A DNA stretch of 64,000 nucleotides, from contig JALQPE010000106.1 of the NCBI GenBank assembly GCA_030407315.1, forward strand, positions 56,264 to 120,263. Direction: 5' to 3'. The notes below the pieces were generated by a model that was not told where the DNA came from, searched no databases, and saw only the letters and a program-made list of their open reading frames with translations. Shown here piece after piece: positions 49,804 to 59,177 of the stretch. A program made the position numbers and the translations under genes. Source of the DNA: Asparagopsis taxiformis (Eukaryota > Rhodophyta > Florideophyceae > Bonnemaisoniales > Bonnemaisoniaceae). Position 1 is the first letter of the stretch. Each line of letters begins with the position of its first letter.

Positions 49804-52800
49804 ATGGCCGATAAGCAACCTGAGCACAACTTCGAAGAACTGGTCTGGAGCAGTTACTCCTTTCGCGGCGAGCGCATGTCCATCGAGGACACCCATGTCG
49901 CTGCGCAGACCTCTCGCGAGGTTGACGACGCTCACGTGGATCGCATGCTCCAGGAAATGCTCGTCGATGGGTACACGGAAAAAGGCCTCGGCCAAATCAC
50001 TGTGGCCGAGCGCATGCACAACGGCAATAAGCGTTTCGAAATTGCTGATGGACTGCATCGTCGCACTGTTGGTATGCGTATCCTCGCGTCCACGGATGTC
50101 TCCGAAAAGACAAAGGCTCTGCAGAGGCAGTTTCGCAACATGCCCATCCAGATTGTCAGCCGTAACGATGGCTTGGAAATGACTCTCGAAGATCTCCTCT
50201 TCATCAGTCAGCGAATGAACTCCAAGTCTCATCGCATTCTTCCCACACGACCTCGAGACCGCGTCCACAGCGCCATTAGCTTGTACAACGCTGCTGTCAA
50301 TGGACGCATGGGTACGGCAAAGCTGAAAACGGCTGCTACGTTCGGGATGTTCCTTCACTCGCGCCACTTTCATATGGCAATGAAGTTATCTCAGGCCATT
50401 TCATACGCATCCGTCGCGTTGAAAATGATGCACAGCCCATTGACCTATGCAGCGTTCAAGACCTTCAGTGCCGACGACGAGGAAGGCGTTGCTTTCAGCG
50501 TACTGAAAAACTCCGTGTTCACTCGAGCTACGGATAGAGCTTCGCTGCTCATCCTTACCTGTCTCAAGCTCCGCAAGGACAATCCCTCCAAACATCTCGC
50601 TTTCGGGCAGTACAAGGATCTCAAGGTCAAGGACTACCTGCAGAACATCTGTGATTATTCCGCGGTCATGCGCACTGCTGCAGAACAGCTCAATGTAGAT
50701 ATTGCCACCATTCACGATCTCCCTGATCTTTTTGTTCGCAATGGCGAACAGGTTTCCACAACTACCTACGTTTACGAAAAGGTTACAATGTTCGAGAAAG
50801 GTCTCGTGCCTAGAACGAAGGATGCTCAACAGCTCCGTGACCAACGATTCAAACAGGCCATTATCGACCGTTTGAATCCGCCCACATCTCCCAAGCCTAC
50901 CCTACCGTCCCAGCAGGATGACATTCCATCACCCTCCCCTGCCACACCTATCGAGGGCCTCGAGCCAGCCCCTCTCCCTGCTACCACTAATACCCCTCCA
51001 ACGCAAGGTCCAGTCATTGATGACGATGCAGCCAGTGATAGGCTGACAAAACACCATCCCGCGGACGACAACGACAGCGCTCATTCCATTGAGCAGAAAC
51101 TCCGTCGCGATACAGCTGTTCACGATGGAATATCTCCTGAAAGGGATGAAAACATTCCAAACTTCGAGAGCGCTTTCAGTGGTTCTGCAGACCATAATCA
51201 ACATGGCTCCGATGAAGATAGCCCTTCCTCCAGTGAAGATGCTATCATACCGGACGTGCGAGATACTACTGTCGAAGGTGACCCCAGCAGTCCCTTCCAG
51301 TGTGCACTCGGGGAACACTGCCGTCTCCCTTTATCCAAACCAGCTCACAAGTGCACAACGTGCAACTCTGTTGCTGTTCACAACCTCTGTGATTATCCAA
51401 GAGTGCACCACCTCATCCCAGTGAAGTACATCAACAATGGTGATAGAGACATGCTCATGGTTTGCTCTCGCAAATGTTACGATGGCAAAAATGAGGGAGA
51501 CCTTCCTTCCTTTGCCCCACCTCCCGGTGTTTCCGTTCAGGAAGCATGGAAAGGAGATCCTTTCGACCCTTTCAAACCCAGCACTGCCAAGTCTCCTCTC
51601 AAGTCCACTCCGAAAAAGAATACCCCAAGGAGCACTACAGCCGGGAAATCCCCCATCCTCCCCACTCCGAAGGGAAGCAAGTCTGCTGCTGCTTCAACGG
51701 AACCCCCTTCCACGCCTAGAATCGTGGCGGAGAGTGCCCATTCCCCGGTTGCCGAGAAGGTTGCGGAAATGCCATCCACTGCTCCTGTGCGTAAAAGTCC
51801 CCGCATGAAGAGGAACGTTACCTCTCTTTACACTCCGGAACGCAATGTCAAGCAAAGGATTTCTAGCTCCGCTTCCAAGAAGGTCCCGAAAACAAAAACA
51901 CTCAAGGGCTCGGAAACCAATTCTGCATTTCCAGCACCGTTCTCTGGCGTCCCCCACCCTAGGAACGAGGACCACCAGCAAGACGTCCCTCCTGCCGTGC
52001 TGGATAAAGTTTCCGCTCAGAAGGCCGCCCGCAACGTTCACCTCGCTTCGTCTCTACTACCAAACAACCATAGAAGCGGTTTCTATCTCACCGTGGAGAA
52101 GATTCAGACCATCAAGGACTCTATTGCTATCGCCGCGGCGAGTGAGCCTCTACAGCAGGAAATCTTCTTTGAACGCGCAAGAGGTTCCATTGAGTCCCTC
52201 GGTTATGCTGTTCTTGATGATATCCTCAGTCAGCGCATTGTCAAGGCTTCCGTCGATGTTCTCTGCAAGTCTTTTGCAGACATGTTCACCAATCAAAGCA
52301 AGAACTCTTGGATGCTCATACCCAATATTGGCACCTCGACCGTCGACACTTCCACCAGTGCAAACGAGCGTCGCTACATGACTCCCTGTTCGGCCGTCAC
52401 CGACGATCTGGAGAATTGCAACGAGCCGCTTTTCTCAGATAAGCTCATTGTGGACGTCGCTTTGGCTGTTGTCGGACATCAGCTCCATCTGCGCTCTGCT
52501 ATATCCAGCCTGCGTGAATATACTGAAGGCTCGGAGTTGAAGTTTCAAGAGTCCGGACTTCGACTTCTTCTTACAGGCAATGGCACTAAACGCCAGGCCT
52601 CCCACTTCGCCTTCAATCCCACTACCCCCGGCAAATTGTGGAAGAACAATGTTGAGGCAAACCCTGAACCGAGCTATGTCTTCATTGCCACCGGGGCTGT
52701 TGGGTCTCCAGTGCTCCTTCGCCCTCGCTCACATGTATACGTCAATTGTGCCCCGCGCTATGTCTCCAAAATTTGGCATCTTCTTCCTCCTCGGGTTGTA

Positions 52801-53045
52801 TGGATCCCCCCTTCTCCGTCATGGTCATGCGCGGTGACATCGAACATGCTGGTCCCGGTTGGGATGACTACGCTCTCATGAGAACCATGCATCCCAATGA
52901 TGGTCAGCTCTCTACGTACGGACAGTATGTCCGTATTCAGTCTCTAGCTGTTCGCGAGGGTGACATTGTTCCTGAAGAAATGCAATGCATCGACAACTCC
53001 CCCAAACGCTACAAATTTCCACATGACGACGTCCAAGTCATCTAA
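49804..53045 (+). CDS. ParB-like / zinc finger / Fe(II)-2OG oxygenase-like fusion, copy 2, frameshifted at the end
   Basis: The ATG follows a CT-rich leader, as in copy 1. The ParB-like domain has REVDDAHVD, LGQITVAERM and EIADGLHRRTVG (79-90). The middle differs from copy 1 by a Cys/His module, residues about 500-560 (CALGEHC, HKCTTCN, HNLCDY, MVCSRKC), probably zinc-binding and PHD/ZZ-like. The shared linker ASSLL...HRSGFYLT is followed by the oxygenase-like domain. Here the first iron-ligand motif reads HFA (52603-52611, His934 and Ala936) instead of H-x-D. A one-base shift in a C6 run near 52810 moves the rest (GDIEHAGPGW, YGQYVRIQSL) into another frame, ending at 53045. The distal His and the Arg are kept there. 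Loss of the Asp means no demethylase-type activity, or halogenase-like chemistry. The full length is about 1079 residues. Confidence 0.75.
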
Positions 53046-53273
53046 ACCTCCATCAAATGGTGTCCCACCAACCTCCTTTCCATTCTCTCTACCATCATCT
53101 TCATCATGTTCTGCAGGGTTTCTCTCTATTCTTCCTCTACCTTTCCTTGCTCCTAGCTAGTCTTAATGCATGTCTTAAACTGATTGCCACACTTCTTTTT
53201 CATTTCCACTTCTCTCATTCCATCTCCGTCCATCGCTGGTGTTCTCATTTCAGTCTCCACTCTTCGCCCTGCA

Positions 53274-53451
53274 AAGAGAATTGGTCGAGCAAATCTCAAT
53301 CCGGCATTGTGTGGTTCCCGGATTGAGTATTGCTCGACCAATTTCAGTATGACAATACTTCATTTCAGTATGACAACTACAAATTGGTCGAGCAATACTC
53401 AATCCGGGAACCACGCAATGCCGGATTGAGATTTGCTCGACCAATTCTCTT
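53274..53451. repeat. 71-bp inverted repeat with a 36-bp spacer
   Basis: Arms 53274-53344 and 53381-53451 are reverse complements with one mismatch. Each arm carries a variant of the family palindrome, with GGTCGAGCAA in place of GCTCGAGCAA: ATTGGTCGAGCAAATCTCAA ... GAGTATTGCTCGACCAAT. The spacer holds the 15-bp direct repeat ATTTCAGTATGACAA twice (53341 and 53362), whose CAGTATGACA matches the border of the 45047 element. It lies between copy 2 and the next gene and would form a strong hairpin. Confidence 0.88.
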
Positions 53452-53569
53452 CCCAGTGTAACGGTCATCCTAGAAGTAAACTGCCTGCCTCGTCGTCCCC
53501 TCCACTACATTCTGCTCCGAGCATATTCCGTCGGTTCACTCCTTTCACTCGCAAGACGTTCTCTCCCTC

Positions 53570-55213
53570 ATGGCTCCTCCCAACAATGCTGAACTCCTCC
53601 GCGAGATTGAAGCGCGATTCTCCGCTCTTCTTCAACAGTTCCTCGCTCCCATCCAGGATGAACTGGCCGCTCTACGTTACCTTTCTTCCCTCCTCGCCGG
53701 TACCAACACTGTTCCAGCCGCCAATGCTGAGGACCCATGTAGGAATGTTCATATTGCCTGTCAGCTTGTGAACAGCATTTTCAGCAACAAAGGAACCGTC
53801 TCTCGCTTCGTGGCTCACTGCACGGTCAAGGAGTTGGCCAGGACTGGCGCTCCGTTCGAGACCAGCAATTCTAGTTCCTCCCATCCTTCCGACTCCTGTC
53901 CAACTCTGATCCTCGCTGCACTGTCCTTTTCCCAATTCTCTTCCACTACCGCAGACTCCGCAAAGTCCAAGCGTTCCCTCATTTCAAGCCCCGTAGGGAA
54001 GAAGCACGTCTATTTGAAGCGCTCAATCGTCGGTTCCGCTTTCTTCTCAATGGCCAACGACCAGATCGTTAGGTGGAAGGACTCGACATCACGTAAAGCC
54101 GGCAACGTAGACCCTGGAGAAGAGGATGACCTCAACATGTCGACAGCCATCCGCAGCTACCCCCTCCGCAACGCCACCGTTGTAACTCAGGATAAGCCCG
54201 CCTGGGTGCGCCTCCCGCCTCATGCTCTTCGTGAAGCCTTTGCACTGGCAATGCCCACCGACGAAGACAACATCGTTGTGCCTCCTTCAAAGCGGAAGCG
54301 ACTATCTACCGGCACCGATGGAGACTCCATCCGAGCTCCCCCCGCCTCTTCCTCGACATCCAGAAATTCCGCTATCGCTGCTGCAGATACTGGACCCGTT
54401 ATGTTGGCTACGTCCGCGCTGCGTGCCCTTACAAAGTTCTTTAACAACTCTAGAAAAACTTTGAAACAAGAACTTCTCAAATCATGTTTCTTTCTTCTTC
54501 ACCAAGATTTCGACGCCGTTATTCTCGACAACTCCCCAGATAGTAATCAAGCATCGTTCATGACGTTTAATAACGACTTTCCCCTTCGTTGCAATGATTC
54601 TATTCCTACCACTGCTAGGGCGTACGGGAACAGTGCAGAAGCAAACAAGGTATATGAAGAAAACGACAGAATCTTCAATACTTTCACACTCGACTGTCAG
54701 GAGCTCATTATTCAGGTCATCTATACAGTTTCTGTCAAAGACTCTGTGGCCGACTCCTCTCCTTCTCGTTCCTCACAGCAAAGAAAAGCTCTGACCAAAT
54801 TTTCCTTCCTCACCACTGCAATGGTACTACTTACACGTTTCTGCCAATGCCCTCAACGCCATCTTCTCTGCTACAATTCGGAAGCTATTCTTGCCTCTTA
54901 CAAGATAGCTATATGCTTAAAATCACTATTCTGCACAATGATAGAATCCGATGAATATGGTAGAGATGGCTTCCCGCTTGTTGGAAGTCACGGATGCCTT
55001 GACCTCCGCGACTATATTCCTGGTGGCGAACTACTCTCCAGCTTCATTCGAAAGAAGAAGAATATATCCGCCCACGAATATGATGCAATCAAATTCGACA
55101 GAACAGATATTCGTTCCATAGCAACTGAGGACCTCGATCCTCCCTGCAACGTTACAGAAGACTATCAACCTTTGCAGGAGGATGACGAGCTTGGAATATC
55201 CCTCGTCATGTGA
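53570..55213 (+). CDS. Orphan protein of the cassette (547 aa)
   Basis: An intact frame from an ATG after a CT-rich leader (CGTTCTCTCCCTCATGG), as for the ParB-oxygenase genes. The N-terminus is predicted helical (ELLREIEARFSALLQQFLAPIQDELAALRYLSSLL). A basic nuclear-signal-like motif PPSKRKRLS lies at about residues 239-247. The second half is hydrophobic-helical (SALRALTKFFNNS, LLKSCFFLLHQDF, FLTTAMVLLTRFCQC) with no transmembrane pattern. I recognise no domain. Its leader, position and uninterrupted frame suggest a working member of the cassette, perhaps the mobilising or packaging factor, but nothing in the sequence shows such activity. It converges on the minus-strand gene with about 120 bp between stops. 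Confidence 0.7.
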   Translation: MAPPNNAELLREIEARFSALLQQFLAPIQDELAALRYLSSLLAGTNTVPAANAEDPCRNVHIACQLVNSIFSNKGTVSRFVAHCTVKELARTGAPFETSNSSSSHPSDSCPTLILAALSFSQFSSTTADSAKSKRSLISSPVGKKHVYLKRSIVGSAFFSMANDQIVRWKDSTSRKAGNVDPGEEDDLNMSTAIRSYPLRNATVVTQDKPAWVRLPPHALREAFALAMPTDEDNIVVPPSKRKRLSTGTDGDSIRAPPASSSTSRNSAIAAADTGPVMLATSALRALTKFFNNSRKTLKQELLKSCFFLLHQDFDAVILDNSPDSNQASFMTFNNDFPLRCNDSIPTTARAYGNSAEANKVYEENDRIFNTFTLDCQELIIQVIYTVSVKDSVADSSPSRSSQQRKALTKFSFLTTAMVLLTRFCQCPQRHLLCYNSEAILASYKIAICLKSLFCTMIESDEYGRDGFPLVGSHGCLDLRDYIPGGELLSSFIRKKKNISAHEYDAIKFDRTDIRSIATEDLDPPCNVTEDYQPLQEDDELGISLVM

Positions 55214-55333
55214 CTTCTCCTTTCCCCTTATACCTAGTAGCTTCAAACTATAATGTAAACTGTAGTCTTCTTTGAAACCTTCAAACCTTTACCGTTCTCC
55301 TTTCATATTCTACTCATCCATTTGTTTATCATT

Positions 55334-57055
55334 TTATATCAGGTACTTCTCGGCTAGCTTTTCCATTCTTTCCGCCCCTACTGCCCTGTTCACTACTTCT
55401 TCGGACATCAGTCTGGCTATCCTTCGCGGTTCTTCAACACCATGGATTAAAACATATGGTACGTAAACTCGCAAACAACCCCACTGCCCCTCTCCATTCC
55501 TTCCACGTTTCCTCTGCCCAACAGGCTCCCATTCCACCCGGAAACTCTTCACAACTCCGTTCCTTCGAGTTCTTCCTCCATTGTCACATACACTGCGAAC
55601 CTCTGAGTGAATTGGGCATGCCCCCTCCCGACTCTCAACCTCCATCTTCGAAACGTACTGTCCCTGCACTATTGTGCGATCCCGTCGAACTGCACACTGT
55701 GCAGATTGTTCCCTCCGCAACGCACAGAACATGCTGCTCCCGATGCTCATCGATACCGGTCCATTCTCACTATTCCCTCCATCATCCTCACAAAGTGCCG
55801 TCCCTAATATTTGCAGGCTGCTCTGCTTCCAAAAGCTCTCTCCATTCGCTTCTTCTTCATCTTTCCCGTCAGTAGCAGACACGTTACGGGTGTGCACAAG
55901 CATTTCGCTGCGCTGCAATAAAGATATTCCTAGCATGTCGGATAGCACAGCAAAGTTGCTGCAAACCACTGTGATCGCTTCGTTTCCAGTTCCATGCACT
56001 GCCGAGTGTAAACTAGGATACACATCGTACCGACCTTCACCGTATAGGTCTATTGTTCCCTTCAGTAACTCTCTGAATATCCCGCTGCACAATGCAGCAG
56101 GAACTTGTATCGGAGAGGTCACCAGATTTCCGCACATCATAGCTCCGTCCACCATACTTGTAGAGAACACGCGACTAGAGCTTCCAGTCGGTATTCGTAC
56201 AGCCTGTTCTACCATCTTCTCCACTCCTCTCCGCATCATCGACAACAGCATCAGACCAACATTATCGACGATGCTGCTGGAACAATTAAACTTCCCAGCG
56301 TCCAACAACGACATTGCATCCTCCAGAACTCGCACCCTGGTCTCCAGCTGCCTCTCATTCGACGTCCTCTGTGCCCTCACTTCTCCATCTTCGGTTTTAA
56401 CACGCTTGTAACCCGGCTCCCCAGCTTTCCGACTATCCTCAGCGCTACTGTAGCTGGACTCCTCCGACAGTTCAATCTCCTCCCGCTCATCGTGACCGTC
56501 AACGTTTCCGACAGAGCATTTTCCTCTGCGCCACGCAGTCGGCTGCTGTCCGGCGCACATAATTCTCCGCCCGAGTAGGAACGTTCCATCATCATACCCC
56601 ACGCAGGGATATCCCTTTTCGGGCATTGCATCGTACAGAATCCTGCCTTCAGCGATGATCTCTTCCTCGAATTTCGGCTGCACGCTACCCGAAAATCTCC
56701 AAGACCTTACATCCGAAAACGCCACCTTTCTCCCACCTTGTATAATATGGATCATGATCACCGACGCGCCGTCTCCATCCTTAGCGTCCCCAGATTCCAC
56801 GACCCCGGGCACGTACACTCCACTTTCCCTCTCCACGTCTACGAGGGCTCCTGGCGGAGGAGCTCCCGTGCATACTGGAAACTCTTCGGGGAGGCTCAGT
56901 GACACCACCTTCCCACCACATCCCCACACCAGACACCTCAAACCACACTTCGATCCTAGACCCGACTTTCGGCAGGTCTTCGATACCGAGTACCCTCTCT
57001 TGGGCACGGTTCGCAATCGCTTTTTCGCTCTTGCACCTAATCCTCGCTGACTCAC
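55334..57055 (-). CDS. Orphan protein of the cassette (up to 573 aa)
   Basis: A long open minus-strand frame without a recognised domain. At 57055 the frame begins with GTG, not ATG. An ATG at 57068 lies in another phase and is followed at once by GTGAGT, which resembles a 5' splice site, so the real N-terminus may be an upstream exon. Visible features are a basic start, an acidic Ser-rich stretch (EEIELSEESSYSSAEDS), a short coiled-coil candidate (NERQLETRVRVLEDAM) and a basic patch GQRKRGRNGEG. The opposite strand is also open in patches, but codon quality is better on this strand. It is placed tail to tail with the 547-aa orphan. Function unknown; it could be mis-stranded. Confidence 0.5.
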   Translation of the reverse strand: MSQRGLGARAKKRLRTVPKRGYSVSKTCRKSGLGSKCGLRCLVWGCGGKVVSLSLPEEFPVCTGAPPPGALVDVERESGVYVPGVVESGDAKDGDGASVIMIHIIQGGRKVAFSDVRSWRFSGSVQPKFEEEIIAEGRILYDAMPEKGYPCVGYDDGTFLLGRRIMCAGQQPTAWRRGKCSVGNVDGHDEREEIELSEESSYSSAEDSRKAGEPGYKRVKTEDGEVRAQRTSNERQLETRVRVLEDAMSLLDAGKFNCSSSIVDNVGLMLLSMMRRGVEKMVEQAVRIPTGSSSRVFSTSMVDGAMMCGNLVTSPIQVPAALCSGIFRELLKGTIDLYGEGRYDVYPSLHSAVHGTGNEAITVVCSNFAVLSDMLGISLLQRSEMLVHTRNVSATDGKDEEEANGESFWKQSSLQILGTALCEDDGGNSENGPVSMSIGSSMFCALRREQSAQCAVRRDRTIVQGQYVSKMEVESREGACPIHSEVRSVCDNGGRTRRNGVVKSFRVEWEPVGQRKRGRNGEGQWGCLRVYVPYVLIHGVEEPRRIARLMSEEVVNRAVGAERMEKLAEKYLI

Positions 57056-57252
57056 GCCTGTTCGTCATGATTCCCCTTCCAAATTAGTTCTAATGCTAGA
57101 GAAGACGACAATTTAACAATGCAGTTGATGCAATACCAACTTTTCACTACGGCGATACAGCCTCATATATGTGTACATAATCATGATGAATCATCTACTC
57201 CGTAACGTCATTACGTTTACCACGAAATGGCATGACTCGCTGATCGATTCTT

Positions 57253-57310
57253 TCATACTCAACTTACTCGAGCAAAACTCAATCCGGCATGTCAACCAGC
57301 CCGGATTGCG
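57253..57310. repeat. Degenerate arm of the palindromic repeat family
   Basis: TTCATACTCAACTTACTCGAG, then CAAAACTCAATCCGG, matches the border and first half of an arm (TGTCATACTGGACTTGCTCGAG, then CAATACTCAATCCGG) with several changes. A decayed inverse half (CCCGGATTGCGATGC) follows. It is the rightmost copy seen and marks the end of the orphan gene pair. Confidence 0.65.
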
Positions 57311-57517
57311 ATGCTGACCATTTTTAATTTCAATTTTTTCACATTCGCTTCTAATTACCCATTATAGCTCCCGATCACACGTGTGTGATCCTCCATTTCG
57401 TGATTGGCAATTCAAATTAATGTTGCCCATCCTCAGCCACTTCCCTCGAGAGTATATATAGAGTCTCTGGGTACTAATGCGCCAAGGTCCCATACGTAAA
57501 TAGTGCCTCTGGCTACA

Positions 57518-57640
57518 ACGACCCTTACGCGCGCTCCCACGCACCGGATCCTATGCAAAGCGCGACGAACCAAACGGGTCTGGTTCGTCGCGAGATGCGT
57601 ATGGGTCCTGTGCGTGGGAACGTGCGTATGGGTCGTTCAA
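57518..57640. repeat. Imperfect inverted repeat with about 60-bp arms
   Basis: The left arm, AACGACCCTTACGCGCGC ... GCGCGACGAACCAAACGG, pairs with the right arm read in reverse, AACGACCCATACGCACG ... CGCGACGAACCAGACCC, at roughly 80% identity with almost no loop. It stands about 60 bp downstream of a TATA box. Confidence 0.7.
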
Positions 57641-58053
57641 ATCGATCTTGGTAACTGGAAGAATTCCGGTTCTACGGATTCGTATGCATACCGGGTGGAA
57701 GTATTGGATTGCCAATCTGCAGATATGTAGATTATGAGCGCGACGCCAAACCATTTCCTGACCTACTGTACAATGTCAATCCCTCCACTCTTCATTGTAA
57801 TTCCCGTGTTCACTACGGCTCCACCACCCAATTGACCTCCCTTCCAGCACTACCATACTATACTACCTATCAATTATTTCCTAGCTTTCACCTTCTCACC
57901 TACCTTAACATAGGATATTTCCCTCGCTCACCGCAACGCCAGAATATATTCCAAGAAACATTTTCATACATGCACCTAGCCTACAAGCAGCTCACCCTAA
58001 GACATTGCTCATGCGTAAGTTCATTTACACCATGTCCCAAACTACACCTACTG

Positions 58054-58460
58054 TAATGGAACCACCAAAACCAGCGAAACCAGCCTCCCAAACTAGTCCA
58101 TGCACTGGTTTCAACCACCCTCCGTACTGTATCCGTCGCTGGTTTGCCATTCCCGTCATTCCATAGCCGAAATTAGTAATTTCAATGGTTTTTTTCCACC
58201 CACCGCCGGCCGCCAGCGAATGGACGGGCGCAAATCTAAAAGCATCAAAAAAATCATGCCCAACTACAGTACAGAACCAGCCTTTCAGCCTGGCCTGGCC
58301 AATACTTTCCTCTGGTTTTTTTCCATCCCATTTCTCTACTGTATCCAGCCACGTCGCGTGGTTTTTTTCCAATAAAATTTACAAATTTTGCTCTGGCCGG
58401 CTATTCCATCCAAATCTACTGGTTCAAACCAGTGAAATCAATGGTTTTCTCAAAAATTGC
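58054..58460. repeat. Degenerate CCAG/CTGG and GG-T7-CC repeat region
   Basis: Several loosely repeated motifs crowd here: AACCAGC, GGTTTTTTTCCA (58187, 58314 and 58359) and ACTGGTT/AACCAGT in both orientations. A related patch, GTGGTGAAAAACCAGGCCAGG, lies near 40.79 kb at the other edge of the cassette in the opposite sense. Confidence 0.45.
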
Positions 58461-59177
58461 TCATGCTGTGGATGTAACATGCTTCCTTCGCCACTACAGG
58501 CGCCGCAGCGCGGGGAACCAAGCGCCTTCGTTCTTGCTCCACCGGAAACGTTCGAGGTATTGATGTATTTCCAAGCGTTGTCTATCATCCGAAATCACAG
58601 CAAGAACCTGCCACGTTGCCGAATAGGCGACGCGGCCGAAGAGGGGAACGAAGCCGCACGCGTCCCAGCCCATCGGAAAAGCACTAATCGAGCTTGTTAC
58701 GTGGTTCAAGTTTTATACCATGCTTGGACCGATGTGGCCTTCGCCGCAAAGTTTTCCAGCTTCGAAGAGTTGATGGCGCCGTACATCATTTTCGACAGCA
58801 GTGAGCATTGGTTTGACGTGCTCGATGAAGGTCTATTCGCACCGATAGAGCAGAAGCTAGATCTCTACCACGACAAAGCTCCCCTATCTCATCCTGATGG
58901 ATATGGTGGAAAAGTAGAGACAAGAACCAGTGCGCAGCACAGTGCATTTAGGGACCTTGTGAGGAAGTTCTTCGACCGGTTGCAGTTTCTTATCGTCAAC
59001 CCGGACCTGTACACCTGGCCGGAGTCCGACCGCTGGGGGGCGCTGGAAAATACTTGTCAAGCGGAAATCCGGACAAGCTGCCAGCGTACTTTGACACCCT
59101 CGACGAACACTACTGTGTCTGAAATCGGGCCTGGGGCAGTACTGTACGACAGTAGAATTTACTGCCTGAGGCAGTAA
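58185..59177 (+). pseudogene. Fragment related to the N-terminal domain of the methyltransferase-SET gene
   Basis: Residues from about 120 to 300 of this 330-codon frame align with residues about 80-240 of the methyltransferase-SET protein. TFEVLMYFQALSII matches TFEKVLFLTVLVSI. VVQVLYHAWTDVAFAAKF and ELMAPYIIFDSSEHWFDVL match the corresponding AVLTIVDAWNDLATCLG and TLLQPYILFDEHVNMYTAI. The later helix with FLIVNPDLY matches LMIASEQDLF. The first 100 codons lie in repeat DNA and are unlikely to be real; the ATG at 58479 is a better start. The frame ends in the TACTGCC array without any methyltransferase or SET part, so it is a truncated or domain-only relic. Confidence 0.6.

Larger units (their letters stand above)
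57056..58184. other. Right flank of the cassette: degenerate palindrome arm and a TATA box
   Basis: A degraded repeat arm lies at 57253-57310. TATATATA is at 57453-57460, without a long frame behind it. An imperfect inverted repeat of about 60-bp arms occupies 57518-57640. Frames of 60-115 codons show no domains. Confidence 0.45.

Noticed and set aside
40987..53045. Bacterial contamination or a prophage island
   Set aside because: The methyltransferase and ParB-like parts are bacterial in type, but SET, Ser-rich disordered linkers, nuclear-signal-like patches, CT-rich leaders and flanking copia DNA fit a eukaryotic nucleus.
55456..56578. Plus-strand frames opposite the 573-codon orphan
   Set aside because: They are split over several phases and Ser/Pro-rich, as expected for the antisense of a coding strand, while the minus frame is continuous.
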